Assembly: GCF_965219595.1 (NCBI RefSeq)
Contig: NZ_OZ244781.1
Coordinates: 2,852,001-2,916,000 of the forward strand
DNA from: Poriferisodalis sp022821985
GTDB lineage: Bacteria; Actinomycetota; Acidimicrobiia; Acidimicrobiales; Poriferisodalaceae
Length of the DNA stretch: 64,000 nucleotides
Direction: 5' to 3'
In this document: piece by piece, positions 26,301 to 35,635 of the stretch
Position numbering within the stretch: the first letter of the stretch is position 1
Layout: the number at the start of each line of letters is the position of its first letter
Made by a program: the position numbers and the translations under genes
Notes under the pieces: model-generated
Databases searched by the model: none
The model's input: the letters and a program-made list of their open reading frames with translations, nothing else
Told to the model about the DNA's origin: nothing

Positions 26301-29300
26301 CTGCGGGCTCTTCCCGCACCGGCTGCCGACCTCCAAATCCCTGTGGATATCACCCAGCTTGGCGCCTTCGGCTTCTCGCCGAGCATTGAATCCACCACGG
26401 TGACGATCCCCACCAGCGGCCGAGCAACGCTGACCTTCACGACCCAAAACGACTCGACAGCAGAAGACGACGGCTGGGTGACAGCCGCGCTGAACGACGG
26501 TCAGGGCTACACGGTGTCAACGGCGAGGCGAGCCACATCCGCCGTGGCCGATGACGACGGCGCCCCGCCGTGCTCCATCACGCTGAGCGGCAACGGCAAC
26601 ATGACCGGTGAGCTGTTCGACGGTTGCCAGTCGGTAGACCGTGATGGCAGTTACGCCCGCTTCTACACGTTCACCATGAGCCAGCGGGGGAAAATCACCA
26701 TCCAGATGAACGGGACCGTGCCCGTCCATGGGGGAATGGACACAAGGGACACCTACCTCAACTTGCGCAGCGGCAACGACGTCAAGAGCGGCGCCTTGGT
26801 GGCCAGCGACAGCGGCAGCTGGCTCAACGCCAAGATCGATCGCACAATTGATCCCGGCACCTACACGATCGAGGCCACTTCGTACAAGCCCGACACAACG
26901 GGCGCGTTCGAGTTGGTCGTAGATGGAATCACAGAGGACAACGGCACCTGCATAGAGCACCTGACGGGCGACGGCACGTCCAAGGGCGCATGGGCGAGCA
27001 GTTGCACTTCAAGCGCACGAGAAGGCCGCTATGCCCGGTTCTACACCTTTGAGCTCAAGCAGCGCAGCACGATTGCCATCGATCTGAAGTCAAGCATCGA
27101 CAGCTATCTCTTCCTGCGCTCAGGCAACGACGTCCGGGTAGGAACAGCGCTGCACACCAACGACGACGGCGGCACGGGTTCCGATGCACGCATAAGCCAA
27201 TCGCTCGCTTCCGGCTGGTACACCATCGAGGCCACGACGTATCGTCGCGCCCAGTCCGGGAGATTTGACCTGGAAGTCAGCGGTATTCCCGCTCCGGCAG
27301 CAACGCCGGAGGTCAGCATTGCGGCGGGGGCCGACATCACCGAGGGCGGGAATGCGACGTTCACGGTGACGGCTGATCCTGCACCTTCGGCTGACCTCGA
27401 TGTTGCGGTGGCGGTCTCGCAGGCGGGCGATTTCGGCGTTTCGCCGGTTTCGCAGACCGTCACCATCCCGACCACCGGCAGTGCCGTGCTGACCGTCACC
27501 ACCGCGAACGACTCGGTGGGCGAGTACGACGGCGCTGTCACAGCGACGGTGACCGCCGGCGCCGGGTACACCGTGTCGACTGCCAGCGGGTCGGCGACGG
27601 TGGCGGTGGCGGACGACGACGGCGGTGCGCCTTGTTCGGTGCGGCTCAGCGGCAACGGCAGTGTGGACGGCAGGTGGACCTCGGATTGCGCATCCACTGA
27701 CCGCACCAACCGGTATGCCCGCTTCTACTCGTTCAACCTGTCGCAGCAGAGCGCGGTGACCATCGAGTTGGCGTCGTTCGAGGACAACTACCTCTATTTG
27801 CGAGCAGGCGAGGACACGCAGACCGGCACCGCACTGCACTCCAACGACGATTACCGCAGTCCGAGCACGGACGCCGGTATCAGCGAGACGCTCGCTGCCG
27901 GCTGGTACACGATCGAGGCCACGACCTTCGACCAAGCCGTCAGCGGCGATTTCACCCTCACCGTGAGCGGCTTGACCGCACAGCCGACAGGACCGGAAGT
28001 CAGCATTGCTGCCGGCAGCGGAATCACCGAGGGCGGCGACGCGGTGTTCACCGTCACTGCCGACCCGGCGCCGTCGGCGGCCTTGGACGTGACCGTGGCG
28101 ATCACGCAGTCCGGCGATTTCGGGGTTACGCCGACTGCGCAGACCGTCTCGATTCCGACCTCGGGCGCTGCCACGCTCACCGTCACCACAGCCAACGACA
28201 GCGCTGACGAGGCTGATGGATCGGTCACTGCCACCATCGACACCGGCAGCGGCTACACCATCTCCTCGACGGCAGGCGCAGCGACTGTCGCAGTCGCTGA
28301 CGATGACGATCCGCTGTGTGACACTGCGGATGCCATCAGCCGGGCGCGTGCTGCGTTTGCGTGGCACACCGACAACAATGGCGGCAACGAGGTTGTGTTC
28401 TGGCAGGTCCTGGCTTATCTGGGGGCTGATCCGTTGCCTGCGCCGCCGGGCGGCACTGTTTCTGCGTCGACCACTCCTGAGGCGGTGAAGGCGTTCAGCG
28501 ACGGCAAGTCGTGGCCTGGCTGGGTGCCCATCAACGCCGCCATGTCATGCCATCCCCCGCCGCCCGAGGTCAGCATCACAGCCGGCGTCGACATCGACGA
28601 GGGCGGTGTTGCGGTGTTCACGGTCACCGCCGACCCGGCGCCGACAGCCGCGCTGGCTGTGACCGTGGCGGTGTCTGCGTCGGGGGATTTCGGTGTGTCG
28701 CCGGGGTCGCATACGGTGACGATCCCCACTACCGGCAGCGCGACCTTGACTGTCGCTACGGCCGGCGACTCGGCTGATGAGGCCGATGGGTCGGTCACTG
28801 CGGCGGTCAGTGCTGGCTCGGGCTACAGGGTCTCCGCAACGGTCGGGTCGGCGTCTGTTGGGGTGGCTGATGACGATGTGCCTGTGGTCAGCATCGCTGG
28901 GGGTGCTGATGTCGGTGAGGGCGGCGATGCGGTGTTCACGGTGTCTGCCAGTCCTGCGCCGTGGGCGGGGTTGGATGTGTCTGTGGCAGTCGCCCAGACT
29001 GGTGACTTCGGCGTGACGCCGGGTTCGCGGACGGTCACGGTCCCGACGTCAGGCACGGCGACGCTCACGGTCACTACAGCCGACGACAGCGCTGACGAGG
29101 CTGACGGGTCGGTCACTGCGACCGTCGGCATAGGAAGCGGTTACACGGTGTCGGCGACTGCGGGCACGGCTGCGGTCGCGGTGCGAGATGACGACGATCC
29201 GCCGGTGTCTGATCCGGTGGTGAGCATCACGGCGGGCAGCGGTATCAGCGAGGGCGGCGACGCGGTGTTCACGGTGTCTGCTGTTCCGGCGCCGTCGGCT

Positions 29301-31868
29301 GCGTTGACAGTCACCGTGTCGGTCTCCCAGACCGGCGATTACGGCATCACTGGCGGTTCGCGTCAGGTGACCATCCCCGCCTCCGGGACCGCGACGCTGA
29401 CGGTGGCGACGGCGAACGACTCGACGGACGAGGCTGACGGGTCGGTGACGGCGAACCTCAGCACCGGCGCTGGCTACACGGTCTCTGCGGCGGCGGGTTC
29501 GGCGTCGGTGGCGGTGTCTGATGACGATGATGCGGTGCCGGTGGCCGATCCGTGCGTGGCGGTGCTGTCGGGCGACGGGAGCGTCACCGGGCAGTGGGCT
29601 GCGGGGTGCGGTTCGTCGGCGCGTGCGGGCCGTTTTGCGCGGTTCTTTTCGTTCTCGTTGGACAGCCCGGGCCGGGTGACGATCGATCTGGAGTCGTCGG
29701 CTGACACGTATTTGTATCTGCGCCGGGGTGTGGGCCAGAGGTCGGGTGCTGCGGTGGCGTCTGACGATGACGGCGGCGGCAGCTTTGACTCGCGGATCAG
29801 TCGGACGCTGGGGGCGGGCGGTTACACGATCGAGGCGACGACGTTTCACGCGTCGACGCCGGGGTCGTTCACGCTGACGGTCGCTGGCATTCCGGCGCAG
29901 ACGGTGGTCCAGCCGGACCCGGAGGTCGCTATCGCTGCGGGCGGCGGGATCACCGAGGGTGGCGACGCGGTGTTCACGGTGTCTGCGGTTCCGGTGCCGT
30001 CGGCGGCGTTGGACGTGACCGTGGCGGTCGCCCAGTTGGGCGATTTCGGTGTGTCGCCGGGATCGCGCACGGTCACGATTCCCACGTCGGGCAGCGCTGT
30101 GCTGAGGGTGGCCACGGCCAACGACTCGACTGACGAGGCTGACGGGTCGGTCACCGCGACCGTCGGCGCCGGAAGCGGCTACACGGTGTCGGCCAGCAGC
30201 GGGTCGGCGTCTGTGGCGGTGGCCGACGACGACAGCCTGGTCCCGCCGGTGTCGGTGTGTGTGCCGTCTTTGCCGTCTGATGCGGTGACGGTGTCAGAGG
30301 TGACCGGCTGGCGTGACGCCCATTCGGGGTCGGCGCACGTGTTGCGGTGGAACCGGGTGCTGGCCGCTTTGGGCACAGACACCGGCGAGACGCCGATGAC
30401 AGTGGAGCAGTCCCGTGCCAATGAGAGCGTGTTCATCCCCGGCCGCTGGGACCGCGTCACCCGCACTCTCGAAGCTCTCGGACAGTGTGCCGACCCGTCG
30501 GCGGTGACGCCTGAGATCAGCATCACTGCCGGGGCCGGTGTCACTGAGGGCGGCGACGCGACGTTCACGGTCACTGCTGATCCCGCACCGTCTTCGCCGC
30601 TGACGGTCACTGTGTCGGTCGCGCAGTCGGGCGATTTCGGCGTGTCGCCGGGCTCTCGGACGGTGACGGTGCCCACCGGCGGCAGTGTCACGCTCACCGT
30701 GGCGACGGCGAACGACACCGCCGATGAGGCCGACGGGTCGGTTACAGCGACCGTCAGTGCCGCCAGCGGCTACACCGTGTCCCCCACAGCGGGCACGGCC
30801 ACGGTCGCGGTCCAAGACGACGACGACCCCGCCCCGCCGCCTCCGCCTGTGGCTGATCCTGAGGTGAGCATCACAGCAGGCGGCGGGGTCACCGAGGGCG
30901 GCGACGCGACCTTCACGGTCACTGCGGACCCCGCGCCGACGGCGCCGCTGACAGTGGACGTGACCGTGGCTCAGGTCGGCGATTTCGGCGTGTCGCCGGG
31001 CTCTCGGACGGTGACGGTGCCCACCGGCGGCAGTGTCACGCTCACCGTGGCGACGGCGAACGACACCGCCGATGAGGCCGACGGGTCGGTCACAGCGACC
31101 GTCAGCGCCGGCAGCGGCTACACGGTGTCCCCGTCGGCGGGCACTGCGACGGTGGCGGTGGCCGATGACGACGACCCGCCTCCGCCGCCTGCGGTGGACC
31201 CTGTGGTGAGCGTCACGGCCGGCGGCGGGGTGACTGAGGGCGGCGACGCGACGTTCACGGTCACTGCTGACCCTGCGCCGTCGGCGGCTTTGACGGTGGA
31301 GGTGACCATCGCTCAGGTCGGCGATTACGGCGTAGCGGCCGGGTCGCGTCAGGTGACCATCCCGACTTCGGGCACCGTCACCCTGACCGTCGCCACGACC
31401 GGCGATAGCACCGACGAGGCCGACGGCACGGTCACGGCGACGGTGGGTTCGGGCAGCGGCTACACCGTGTCCCCGTCGGCGGGCACAGCCGCGGTGGCGG
31501 TGGCAGATGACGACGACCCGCCGCCGAACGCGACGCCGTCGTTGTCGATCAGCGACGCGTCGGCTAGCGAGGGCGGCACGCTGACGTTCACGGTGACGCT
31601 CAGTCCGGCCAGCGGCCGTTATGTGTGGGTGCACTATTACGCGCGACCTGCGTTCGGGGCTGAGTTGTCGGCGACCTTCGCGGACTTCGCGCAGGCCTAC
31701 GGGATGCTGACCTTCAGACCCGGCGAGACAACCAAGACCATCACGGTGGCAGCGGTCGACGACAGCAGCCCAGAAGACGACGAGACGTTCAGAGTCGTGC
31801 TGTACTCCGCAGCCCAAGCAGCAGTCGCCGACGGCGAAGGCGTCGGCACCATCACCGACAACGACTGA
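23337..31868 (+). CDS. giant secreted subtilase with Calx-beta and PPC-like repeats (protein A)
   Basis: 2843 aa from GTG 23337; ATG 23373 or 23394 would give a more compact signal peptide ending near AVAAQA. The S8 peptidase domain has an intact triad: Asp228 in GVIDAS, His281 in SHGMSV, Ser558 in GTSYAAPHVAG. After it come six PPC-like beta modules (pattern 'L.GDGS..G.W..GC.SS.R..RYARFYTF ... YTIEATT'), about twelve Calx-beta repeats ('VSI.AG..ITEGGDA.FTV' ending 'VAVADDD') and two helical modules of about 85 aa, each with cysteines near its ends. The protein ends at GTITDND with no sorting signal or membrane anchor. Calx-beta domains bind calcium and are used in adhesion. It is probably an extracellular protease-adhesin. 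Confidence 0.85.
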   Translation: MKASRLGLRARPMSFRRVRMRLTRPMRAAWAAVLTAAIAVAVLGAGMPAVAAQASGDGAGSGQDAGPDVTEGLEPGTLEGGIEPDPGAGAASLAYPNLGARLSALAVAAASAVGGEGGAGNSSESGSYATAMIGLSITFDGDSEQAVEAITAVGGDVRNVFDGYVEAFVPSTALAALAQIPGLTWARELAVPHKDRGRYTSGGVAAHLADAWHDAGITGGGVKIGVIDASSGVTARDGFTGLRSAMASGDLPATVVGRCYKAVALATSDIDDCAKAGGDSHGMSVAATVMDVAPDASLYISNARTWGDLQRSVEWMKNQGVGVIVHSTSWSFHGAADGTTPVNPSPLRTVKWAADNGIVWVNSGGNRNGKTWFGAFTDADNDNIHEWATGDEYQEFTLNAGESKDAVFMRWDDAWGTASKDLALLVVKNPGTASEQVVDNLNDEQKGASNSFPFEFKSFTAPHAGTYAFVVKKMSGAAPGWIQMATFGSLAHSTTGHSVISPADSPHAGVLAVGAASTASSDIRSYSSLGPTPDGRVKPDIVGADGYVAVSGTNYGTSYAAPHVAGLAALVRQQNPEFSAVQTAEYLKTHAAPRGNPYPNNTWGHGFAQLPPLGCVDRLDGDGTVSGAWTSGCTSAVHTQKSSRYYTFTISQQSTVTIDLSSSVDGYLYLRNGYNNQKDVALHTDDNSGTGADARISASLAAGTYTIEATTASTGQTGAFTLAVSGGLTEVSEVGISAGADITEGGNAVFTLTATPAPPSPLTATVEITADGDWGITPRTQTVTIPATGTATLTLATYNDSTEEYDGSVTMRVIGKPAYVVSSTADAATVAVSDDDGGAPCTDPITGDGTTNSELTLACHSFTRDAHANFFTFSVAEPRVVTIEMNAFDDGYKESTYLYLRQGNGTLRGPALYEDDNSGPVRDSKIVAVLDPGDYTIEATLGWDNNGGGPHLTKFALVTSGLTSSQPTVPHIRIAADGVTEGDDVVFNLRALPAPAADLQIPVDITQLGAFGFSPSIESTTVTIPTSGRATLTFTTQNDSTAEDDGWVTAALNDGQGYTVSTARRATSAVADDDGAPPCSITLSGNGNMTGELFDGCQSVDRDGSYARFYTFTMSQRGKITIQMNGTVPVHGGMDTRDTYLNLRSGNDVKSGALVASDSGSWLNAKIDRTIDPGTYTIEATSYKPDTTGAFELVVDGITEDNGTCIEHLTGDGTSKGAWASSCTSSAREGRYARFYTFELKQRSTIAIDLKSSIDSYLFLRSGNDVRVGTALHTNDDGGTGSDARISQSLASGWYTIEATTYRRAQSGRFDLEVSGIPAPAATPEVSIAAGADITEGGNATFTVTADPAPSADLDVAVAVSQAGDFGVSPVSQTVTIPTTGSAVLTVTTANDSVGEYDGAVTATVTAGAGYTVSTASGSATVAVADDDGGAPCSVRLSGNGSVDGRWTSDCASTDRTNRYARFYSFNLSQQSAVTIELASFEDNYLYLRAGEDTQTGTALHSNDDYRSPSTDAGISETLAAGWYTIEATTFDQAVSGDFTLTVSGLTAQPTGPEVSIAAGSGITEGGDAVFTVTADPAPSAALDVTVAITQSGDFGVTPTAQTVSIPTSGAATLTVTTANDSADEADGSVTATIDTGSGYTISSTAGAATVAVADDDDPLCDTADAISRARAAFAWHTDNNGGNEVVFWQVLAYLGADPLPAPPGGTVSASTTPEAVKAFSDGKSWPGWVPINAAMSCHPPPPEVSITAGVDIDEGGVAVFTVTADPAPTAALAVTVAVSASGDFGVSPGSHTVTIPTTGSATLTVATAGDSADEADGSVTAAVSAGSGYRVSATVGSASVGVADDDVPVVSIAGGADVGEGGDAVFTVSASPAPWAGLDVSVAVAQTGDFGVTPGSRTVTVPTSGTATLTVTTADDSADEADGSVTATVGIGSGYTVSATAGTAAVAVRDDDDPPVSDPVVSITAGSGISEGGDAVFTVSAVPAPSAALTVTVSVSQTGDYGITGGSRQVTIPASGTATLTVATANDSTDEADGSVTANLSTGAGYTVSAAAGSASVAVSDDDDAVPVADPCVAVLSGDGSVTGQWAAGCGSSARAGRFARFFSFSLDSPGRVTIDLESSADTYLYLRRGVGQRSGAAVASDDDGGGSFDSRISRTLGAGGYTIEATTFHASTPGSFTLTVAGIPAQTVVQPDPEVAIAAGGGITEGGDAVFTVSAVPVPSAALDVTVAVAQLGDFGVSPGSRTVTIPTSGSAVLRVATANDSTDEADGSVTATVGAGSGYTVSASSGSASVAVADDDSLVPPVSVCVPSLPSDAVTVSEVTGWRDAHSGSAHVLRWNRVLAALGTDTGETPMTVEQSRANESVFIPGRWDRVTRTLEALGQCADPSAVTPEISITAGAGVTEGGDATFTVTADPAPSSPLTVTVSVAQSGDFGVSPGSRTVTVPTGGSVTLTVATANDTADEADGSVTATVSAASGYTVSPTAGTATVAVQDDDDPAPPPPPVADPEVSITAGGGVTEGGDATFTVTADPAPTAPLTVDVTVAQVGDFGVSPGSRTVTVPTGGSVTLTVATANDTADEADGSVTATVSAGSGYTVSPSAGTATVAVADDDDPPPPPAVDPVVSVTAGGGVTEGGDATFTVTADPAPSAALTVEVTIAQVGDYGVAAGSRQVTIPTSGTVTLTVATTGDSTDEADGTVTATVGSGSGYTVSPSAGTAAVAVADDDDPPPNATPSLSISDASASEGGTLTFTVTLSPASGRYVWVHYYARPAFGAELSATFADFAQAYGMLTFRPGETTKTITVAAVDDSSPEDDETFRVVLYSAAQAAVADGEGVGTITDND
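30633..31090 (+). repeat. intragenic Calx-beta DNA repeat in protein A
   Basis: About 110 bp starting GATTTCGGCGTGTCGCCGGG are identical at 30633 and 30981, offset 348 bp (116 codons). Most other Calx-beta units in the gene are much more diverged, so this pair was copied recently or homogenised. Confidence 0.7.
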
Positions 31869-32052
31869 CAGGCGAGCTGAGTCAGTAGATGCCGGGCGGA
31901 AGTCCGGCCGAATAAATCAGCAGTCTCCTAGACCTCGAAGCGAGGTCCGGGGCCGTAGGCGACGCTGGGGCCGCGTGGGGCGTCAGTGGTCCGTTCGAGC
32001 ATTTCGCGATCGACGAGTTCGCGCAGGATGGCCGATGCTCTTGGTGTGCCGA
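31107..32052. repeat. near-identical 0.95-kb direct repeat, left copy (partner 39418-40363)
   Basis: Covers the last Calx-beta units and stop of protein A, the 60-bp gap and the 3' end of the AlbA_2-type gene. The partner lies exactly 8311 bp downstream with no indels and only a handful of substitutions (for example CACCGTCACCC versus CACTGTCACCT near 31375). Confidence 0.9.
31869..31927. terminator. possible shared terminator between protein A and the convergent AlbA_2-type gene
   Basis: GCCGG (31891-31895) and CCGGC (31904-31908) form a short GC stem between convergent stops. The 16 bp at 31881-31896 also match the 3' end of the sterol reductase gene (53065-53080). Weak as a terminator; no T-tract. 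Confidence 0.35.
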
Positions 32053-33622
32053 CGCCGAGGAGGTTGCGCACGACCTGGTTGTTGATGCGGCCGTGCTTGT
32101 TCACGTGAGCGGCGATGGTGTCTTCGATCTCGCTGCTGTCCCGCCGAGAGCGACGCACAGCAGAGCCCAAGCCTCGGGCTGCCTCTGCGGTGAGTCGGTA
32201 GCGGGTTGAGGGCCCGTTCGTTCTGGCGTGCGATGGTTCGATGAGCGGTCGGGCGTCGGCGGCCATGCGCTGCATTGCTCGGGCTGCGTCCGTCTCGGGA
32301 CGCTGGAAGGCCTGAGCCATCTGGGTCGGCGCGACGGTGCCTGACGCGCAGAGCCGGCGCAGCACCAGCAGCAGTTCGACATCGTTGCGCTGCGCATCCT
32401 TGAGGAGCGCTACGCACGAGGCAAAATCAGGTTCGGCAGGACCGCCATCGAACTGCACCCGCACGGCTTCCGCCGAACCCGAGATTGATGGGGGCGGCTT
32501 GCCAAGGCTCAGCATCGACCGGTACATCCGCGCAATCCCGGTGCCGAGTTCTTCGATCAGGCCCAACGCGCGAAACGCACGTGCGAGGAGCCGGTTGCGG
32601 GGGCGAGATGTTGTCGAGAGGATGTTGTGCTCGGTCACGCCGCTGACGAATGGCCCCATCGAGGTGACCGACAGCGCATCGTCGAAGTGCTCGACCCGTA
32701 CGGGTTCGGCGATATCGAGGCGGCGGTGGACGAGAGCATTGGCAACGGCTTCGCGTATCGATCCGGGCGGGTAGCGGTGCATCTGGATTTGCTGGCCGTT
32801 CGGCAGGAGCAGCGGCTCGAAGGGGTTCCTGGAGGCGACGAGTTCGAGCACGCGGCCGAACGCCGGCAGCAACGGCATGGCGATGCGCTCCGTTGCGTCG
32901 GGCGGACTGCCGACGCTGAGGCGGTGCTGGTAGACGACGACTTCCTCGCCTGTCGCGCAGAGCAGCTGCTCGCCTGCGATGTACAGCCCTCCGTCGGGCG
33001 AAGCCAAGCCCATCGTTGAGCACAGTTCGGCGTTGGGCAGTTCGGCCCAGCGTTCTCGTTCGCCGCCGAGACGCCGCAACTCCCCGCGTGCGACCTCCAT
33101 CGCGACCGGGTCAAGATCCTCGACGGTCCGGCCGCTGCGTGCCTCCGACGGATCGACTCCGTGCCGTTCACTGTGGAGCGCAGCGATCTCGTCGGGGGCC
33201 AGCGGGAGGCAGCTGCGCCCGATGCGTCGCGTCACTCTGCCGGCGACGCCATGCACGGTCGCGCCGACTGGCACGTGCGCAACCAGCAGCCTCCCCTCGT
33301 CGTGCCAATGCACGGTGAGGCCCACCGTGAGGCCCGGCGTCACCGTCTCGAAGATGTAGCGGCGCGCCTCCAGTTCGTCGAGATCGGTGCCCGAGAATGC
33401 CGCTGCACCACTCTGGTCATCGTCGACTCCGAGAACCACAGAACCACCGTGGCCATTGGCCAGGCACGCAGCGGCTTCGGCCAGCGCCATGCGAGTCTTT
33501 CGTGCGCCGCCGCGGGCCGACTTGAACTCCAGAGTCTCCGACTCGAGGTCACCGGGTTTCGACCCACGCCCGATCGCCTCCAGCGCTTCAAGCACCTCAT
33601 CCGGCACACGTTCCGTCGCCAT
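31928..33622 (-). CDS. AlbA_2 (Schlafen-like) ATP-binding transcriptional regulator
   Basis: 564 aa from ATG 33622. The N-terminal AlbA_2 domain reads 'LESETLEFKSA' and 'LAEAAACLANGHGGSVVLGVDDD'. The middle has an HATPase_c_4-like part, 'PPGSIREAVANALVHRRLD' and 'LGLIEELGTGIARMYRSM'. The C-terminal winged helix reads 'INNQVVRNLLGVGTPRASAILRELVDREMLER'. Such proteins are predicted DNA-binding regulators, often of their own gene. A 3'-terminal copy with a 224-bp deletion lies at 40239-40558. It is convergent with protein A. The AT-rich upstream region has repeated ACTAAAACT boxes that may be its operators. Confidence 0.85.
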   Translation of the reverse strand: MATERVPDEVLEALEAIGRGSKPGDLESETLEFKSARGGARKTRMALAEAAACLANGHGGSVVLGVDDDQSGAAAFSGTDLDELEARRYIFETVTPGLTVGLTVHWHDEGRLLVAHVPVGATVHGVAGRVTRRIGRSCLPLAPDEIAALHSERHGVDPSEARSGRTVEDLDPVAMEVARGELRRLGGERERWAELPNAELCSTMGLASPDGGLYIAGEQLLCATGEEVVVYQHRLSVGSPPDATERIAMPLLPAFGRVLELVASRNPFEPLLLPNGQQIQMHRYPPGSIREAVANALVHRRLDIAEPVRVEHFDDALSVTSMGPFVSGVTEHNILSTTSRPRNRLLARAFRALGLIEELGTGIARMYRSMLSLGKPPPSISGSAEAVRVQFDGGPAEPDFASCVALLKDAQRNDVELLLVLRRLCASGTVAPTQMAQAFQRPETDAARAMQRMAADARPLIEPSHARTNGPSTRYRLTAEAARGLGSAVRRSRRDSSEIEDTIAAHVNKHGRINNQVVRNLLGVGTPRASAILRELVDREMLERTTDAPRGPSVAYGPGPRFEV

Positions 33623-33820
33623 AATTTTAGCCTAACTGACAATTTGCATTGAACTAAAACTCTCGGGACCCTTGAATAAACTGACGCGGGCAGCATCTGT
33701 CGCATCAGGCTGAACTGGGTCCGGCATGACGAGTCGGATGCCAGCCATGGCCGTCTGCCAAAGTTTTAGTTTCTTGAGAAACAGCACAGACAATAAAACT
33801 CTCAGAAACTGGAGACGAGA
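33623..33820. promoter_or_regulatory. AT-rich upstream region of the AlbA_2 gene with inverted boxes
   Basis: ACTAAAACT at 33653-33661 faces its complement AGTTTTAGT at 33762-33770, and another AATAAAACTCTC occurs near 33792, echoing CTAAAACTCTC at 33654. The base composition is clearly lower in GC than the flanks. The spacing and inverted orientation suggest operator sites for the autoregulated AlbA_2-type protein. No gene is seen here. Confidence 0.5.
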
Positions 33821-33916
33821 ACTGCCGACGCCGTTCAGCCAGCGCTGGCAGCCTTCGATCGTTGGCGCGTCGGCGGCGAGCGGGCCGTGATCGGCCTGTC
33901 GGGTCGTCCCGCCGCT
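33821..33916 (+). pseudogene. fused remnant of the IMPase-family gene
   Basis: 33821-33870 matches 40630-40687 of the intact IMPase gene ('GCCGACGCCGTTCAG', 'TTCGATCGTTGG'). 33866-33916 matches 41016-41066 ('GAGCGGGCCGTGATCGGC'). The two pieces join at the shared GCGGCGA, and the second piece joins tRNA-Val at shared GCGCT-like bases. It is therefore a deleted copy of the 40591-41358 gene. Confidence 0.75.
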
Positions 33917-33983
33917 TAGCTCAGATGGCGAGAGCACCTCCCTTACAAGGAGGGGGTCGCAGGTTCGAGTCCTGCAGCGCCCA
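33910..33983 (+). pseudogene. tRNA-Val (TAC) copy with broken acceptor stem
   Basis: From TAGCTCAG onward it is identical to the intact tRNA-Val at 41380-41453, including anticodon loop CTTACAA. Its first seven bases are CGCCGCT instead of GGGCGCT, giving C-C mismatches at pairs 1 and 3 with AGCGCCC. The 5' strand comes from the adjoining IMPase remnant. Annotation tools may call it functional; the acceptor stem says otherwise. Confidence 0.75.
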
Positions 33984-34061
33984 CCGATAGGTGCCGGGCC
34001 GTGAATTCCTTGCTCGATGATGTGTGCAAGCATCTCGGTTGATTCAGCACCTGTGTGGAAC

Positions 34062-35635
34062 GGGGGTTCGGATGCTGATGCCACGACGGTTCACGGGTCT
34101 GGTTGTTGCTTCGGTTGCTGTTGTTCTCGTTGCGCTGTCGCTGTCTCCTGTTGGGGCGTCGGCTGGTTTGGCGTCGGTTCAGGCGTCGGTTCTGCCTGAT
34201 GCCGGGGTTGGCAAGGATCCTTGTCCGGTTCCTGCGGAGGGCAGGCTGCGGTCTGACGCGGAGTGCGATGTGGTGGTCCGGCTGGTCAACAACAGTTCGG
34301 CTGTTTCGACGTTCTCTATCAGCGAGAGCGGTGCTGCGGGTGCGCTTGATGAGAGCGTGTTCAGTCCGTCGCTGCCGGGGAAGAGCAGGCTGGGGGAGTG
34401 TCCGTGCGAGGTGACGGTTGCCGCGAACTCGTCGGCGACGTTCGGGCTTCGGGTCGAGGTGGGCGATGTGACGCCGGGCTGGTACACGAGCCGTGTCCGT
34501 GTGCATCGGCTGCACACCGGCGGGCGGCTGCTGCACAGTTTTTTGCTCAAGATCGAGGAGGTCGGTGCGGACTGGGACGTGACGGTGTCGCGAGACTCCT
34601 TGTCGCTGGCCGAGGCCGATGACCCCGACACTGCCGACGCGTGGGAGCATCAGGCGGCTTATTCGGTGAGGCTGACCGAGGAGCCCTCCGGCGATGTCAC
34701 CGTCACGCCGGTGAGCGCCGACGCGTCGGTCGTTGCGGTGTCGGGGGCGTTGACGTTCACGGCTGCGGACTGGCAGACCCCCAAGACGGTGACGGTGACT
34801 GCTGTCGACGACGACATAGCCAACGTCGGGGACCGTCACGCGAGCATCCGCCACGACGTCAGCGGCGTCGGCGTCGGTGACGTGACGGCGGACGACGTAG
34901 CCGTCGTGGTCGCCGATGACGACATTCGGGGCGTGAGCGTGTCGGCAGGCACGCTGGCGCTCGACGAGGCCGACGATCCCGATACCGGCGGGGTTCTCGA
35001 GCACCGAGGCGCCTACACAGTGCGCCTGACAAGCGAGCCCGCCGGCGGCGATGTCACCATCGACCTGGCCAGCGGCGACACGTCGGTCGCGACGGTCACC
35101 CCGGCGACGCTGACGTTCACCTCCGCGGACTGGAGCACCGAACGGACGGTGACCGTCACCGCTGTCGACGACAACACGAACACTGCGGGCGGCCGTCAGA
35201 CGAGCATCGCCCACACCGTCACCAGCGCCGGCGACTACGCCGGCATGTCAGCCGACAGCGTGGCGGTCACGGTCGGCCCGCTGCGCATCGACCCATGCAC
35301 CACCGACACCGGCGGCGATTACGACATCGACGACGACGGCCTGATCGAGATCTGCAACCTGGCGCAGCTGAACGCGGTCCGCTGGGACCTCAACGGCGAC
35401 GGCGCCGCTGACGTGTACCCGCCCGACAAGGACGGAGTAACCGGCCACGACCCCGACGGCGCCGCCAAGCACGCCGCAGCGTTCCCCAACGCCATCACCA
35501 ACATGGGCTGCCCGACCGGCGGCTGCGCAGGCTATGAACTGAGCGCCGACCTGGACTTCGACACCAACGCCAACGGCCGAGCCGACACAGGCGACGACTA
35601 CTGGAACAACGGCCTCGGCTGGCACCCACTCATAG
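34062..35635. repeat. 1.57-kb direct repeat, left copy (partner 41534-43107)
   Basis: The first 1.57 kb of gene B aligns with gene C at a constant offset of 7472 bp with no indels. Identity is a mosaic: long identical runs are broken by diverged patches, e.g. around 34530-34640 and 35055-35270. This points to duplication followed by gene conversion or selection. Confidence 0.88.

Noticed and set aside
23337..31868. CRISPR-like repetition in the giant genes
   Set aside because: The repeats are about 100 codons long, in frame and protein-coding, without short identical repeats and unique spacers.
33910..33983. Second functional tRNA-Val
   Set aside because: Two C-C mismatches in the acceptor stem and a 5' strand derived from the neighbouring IMPase remnant.
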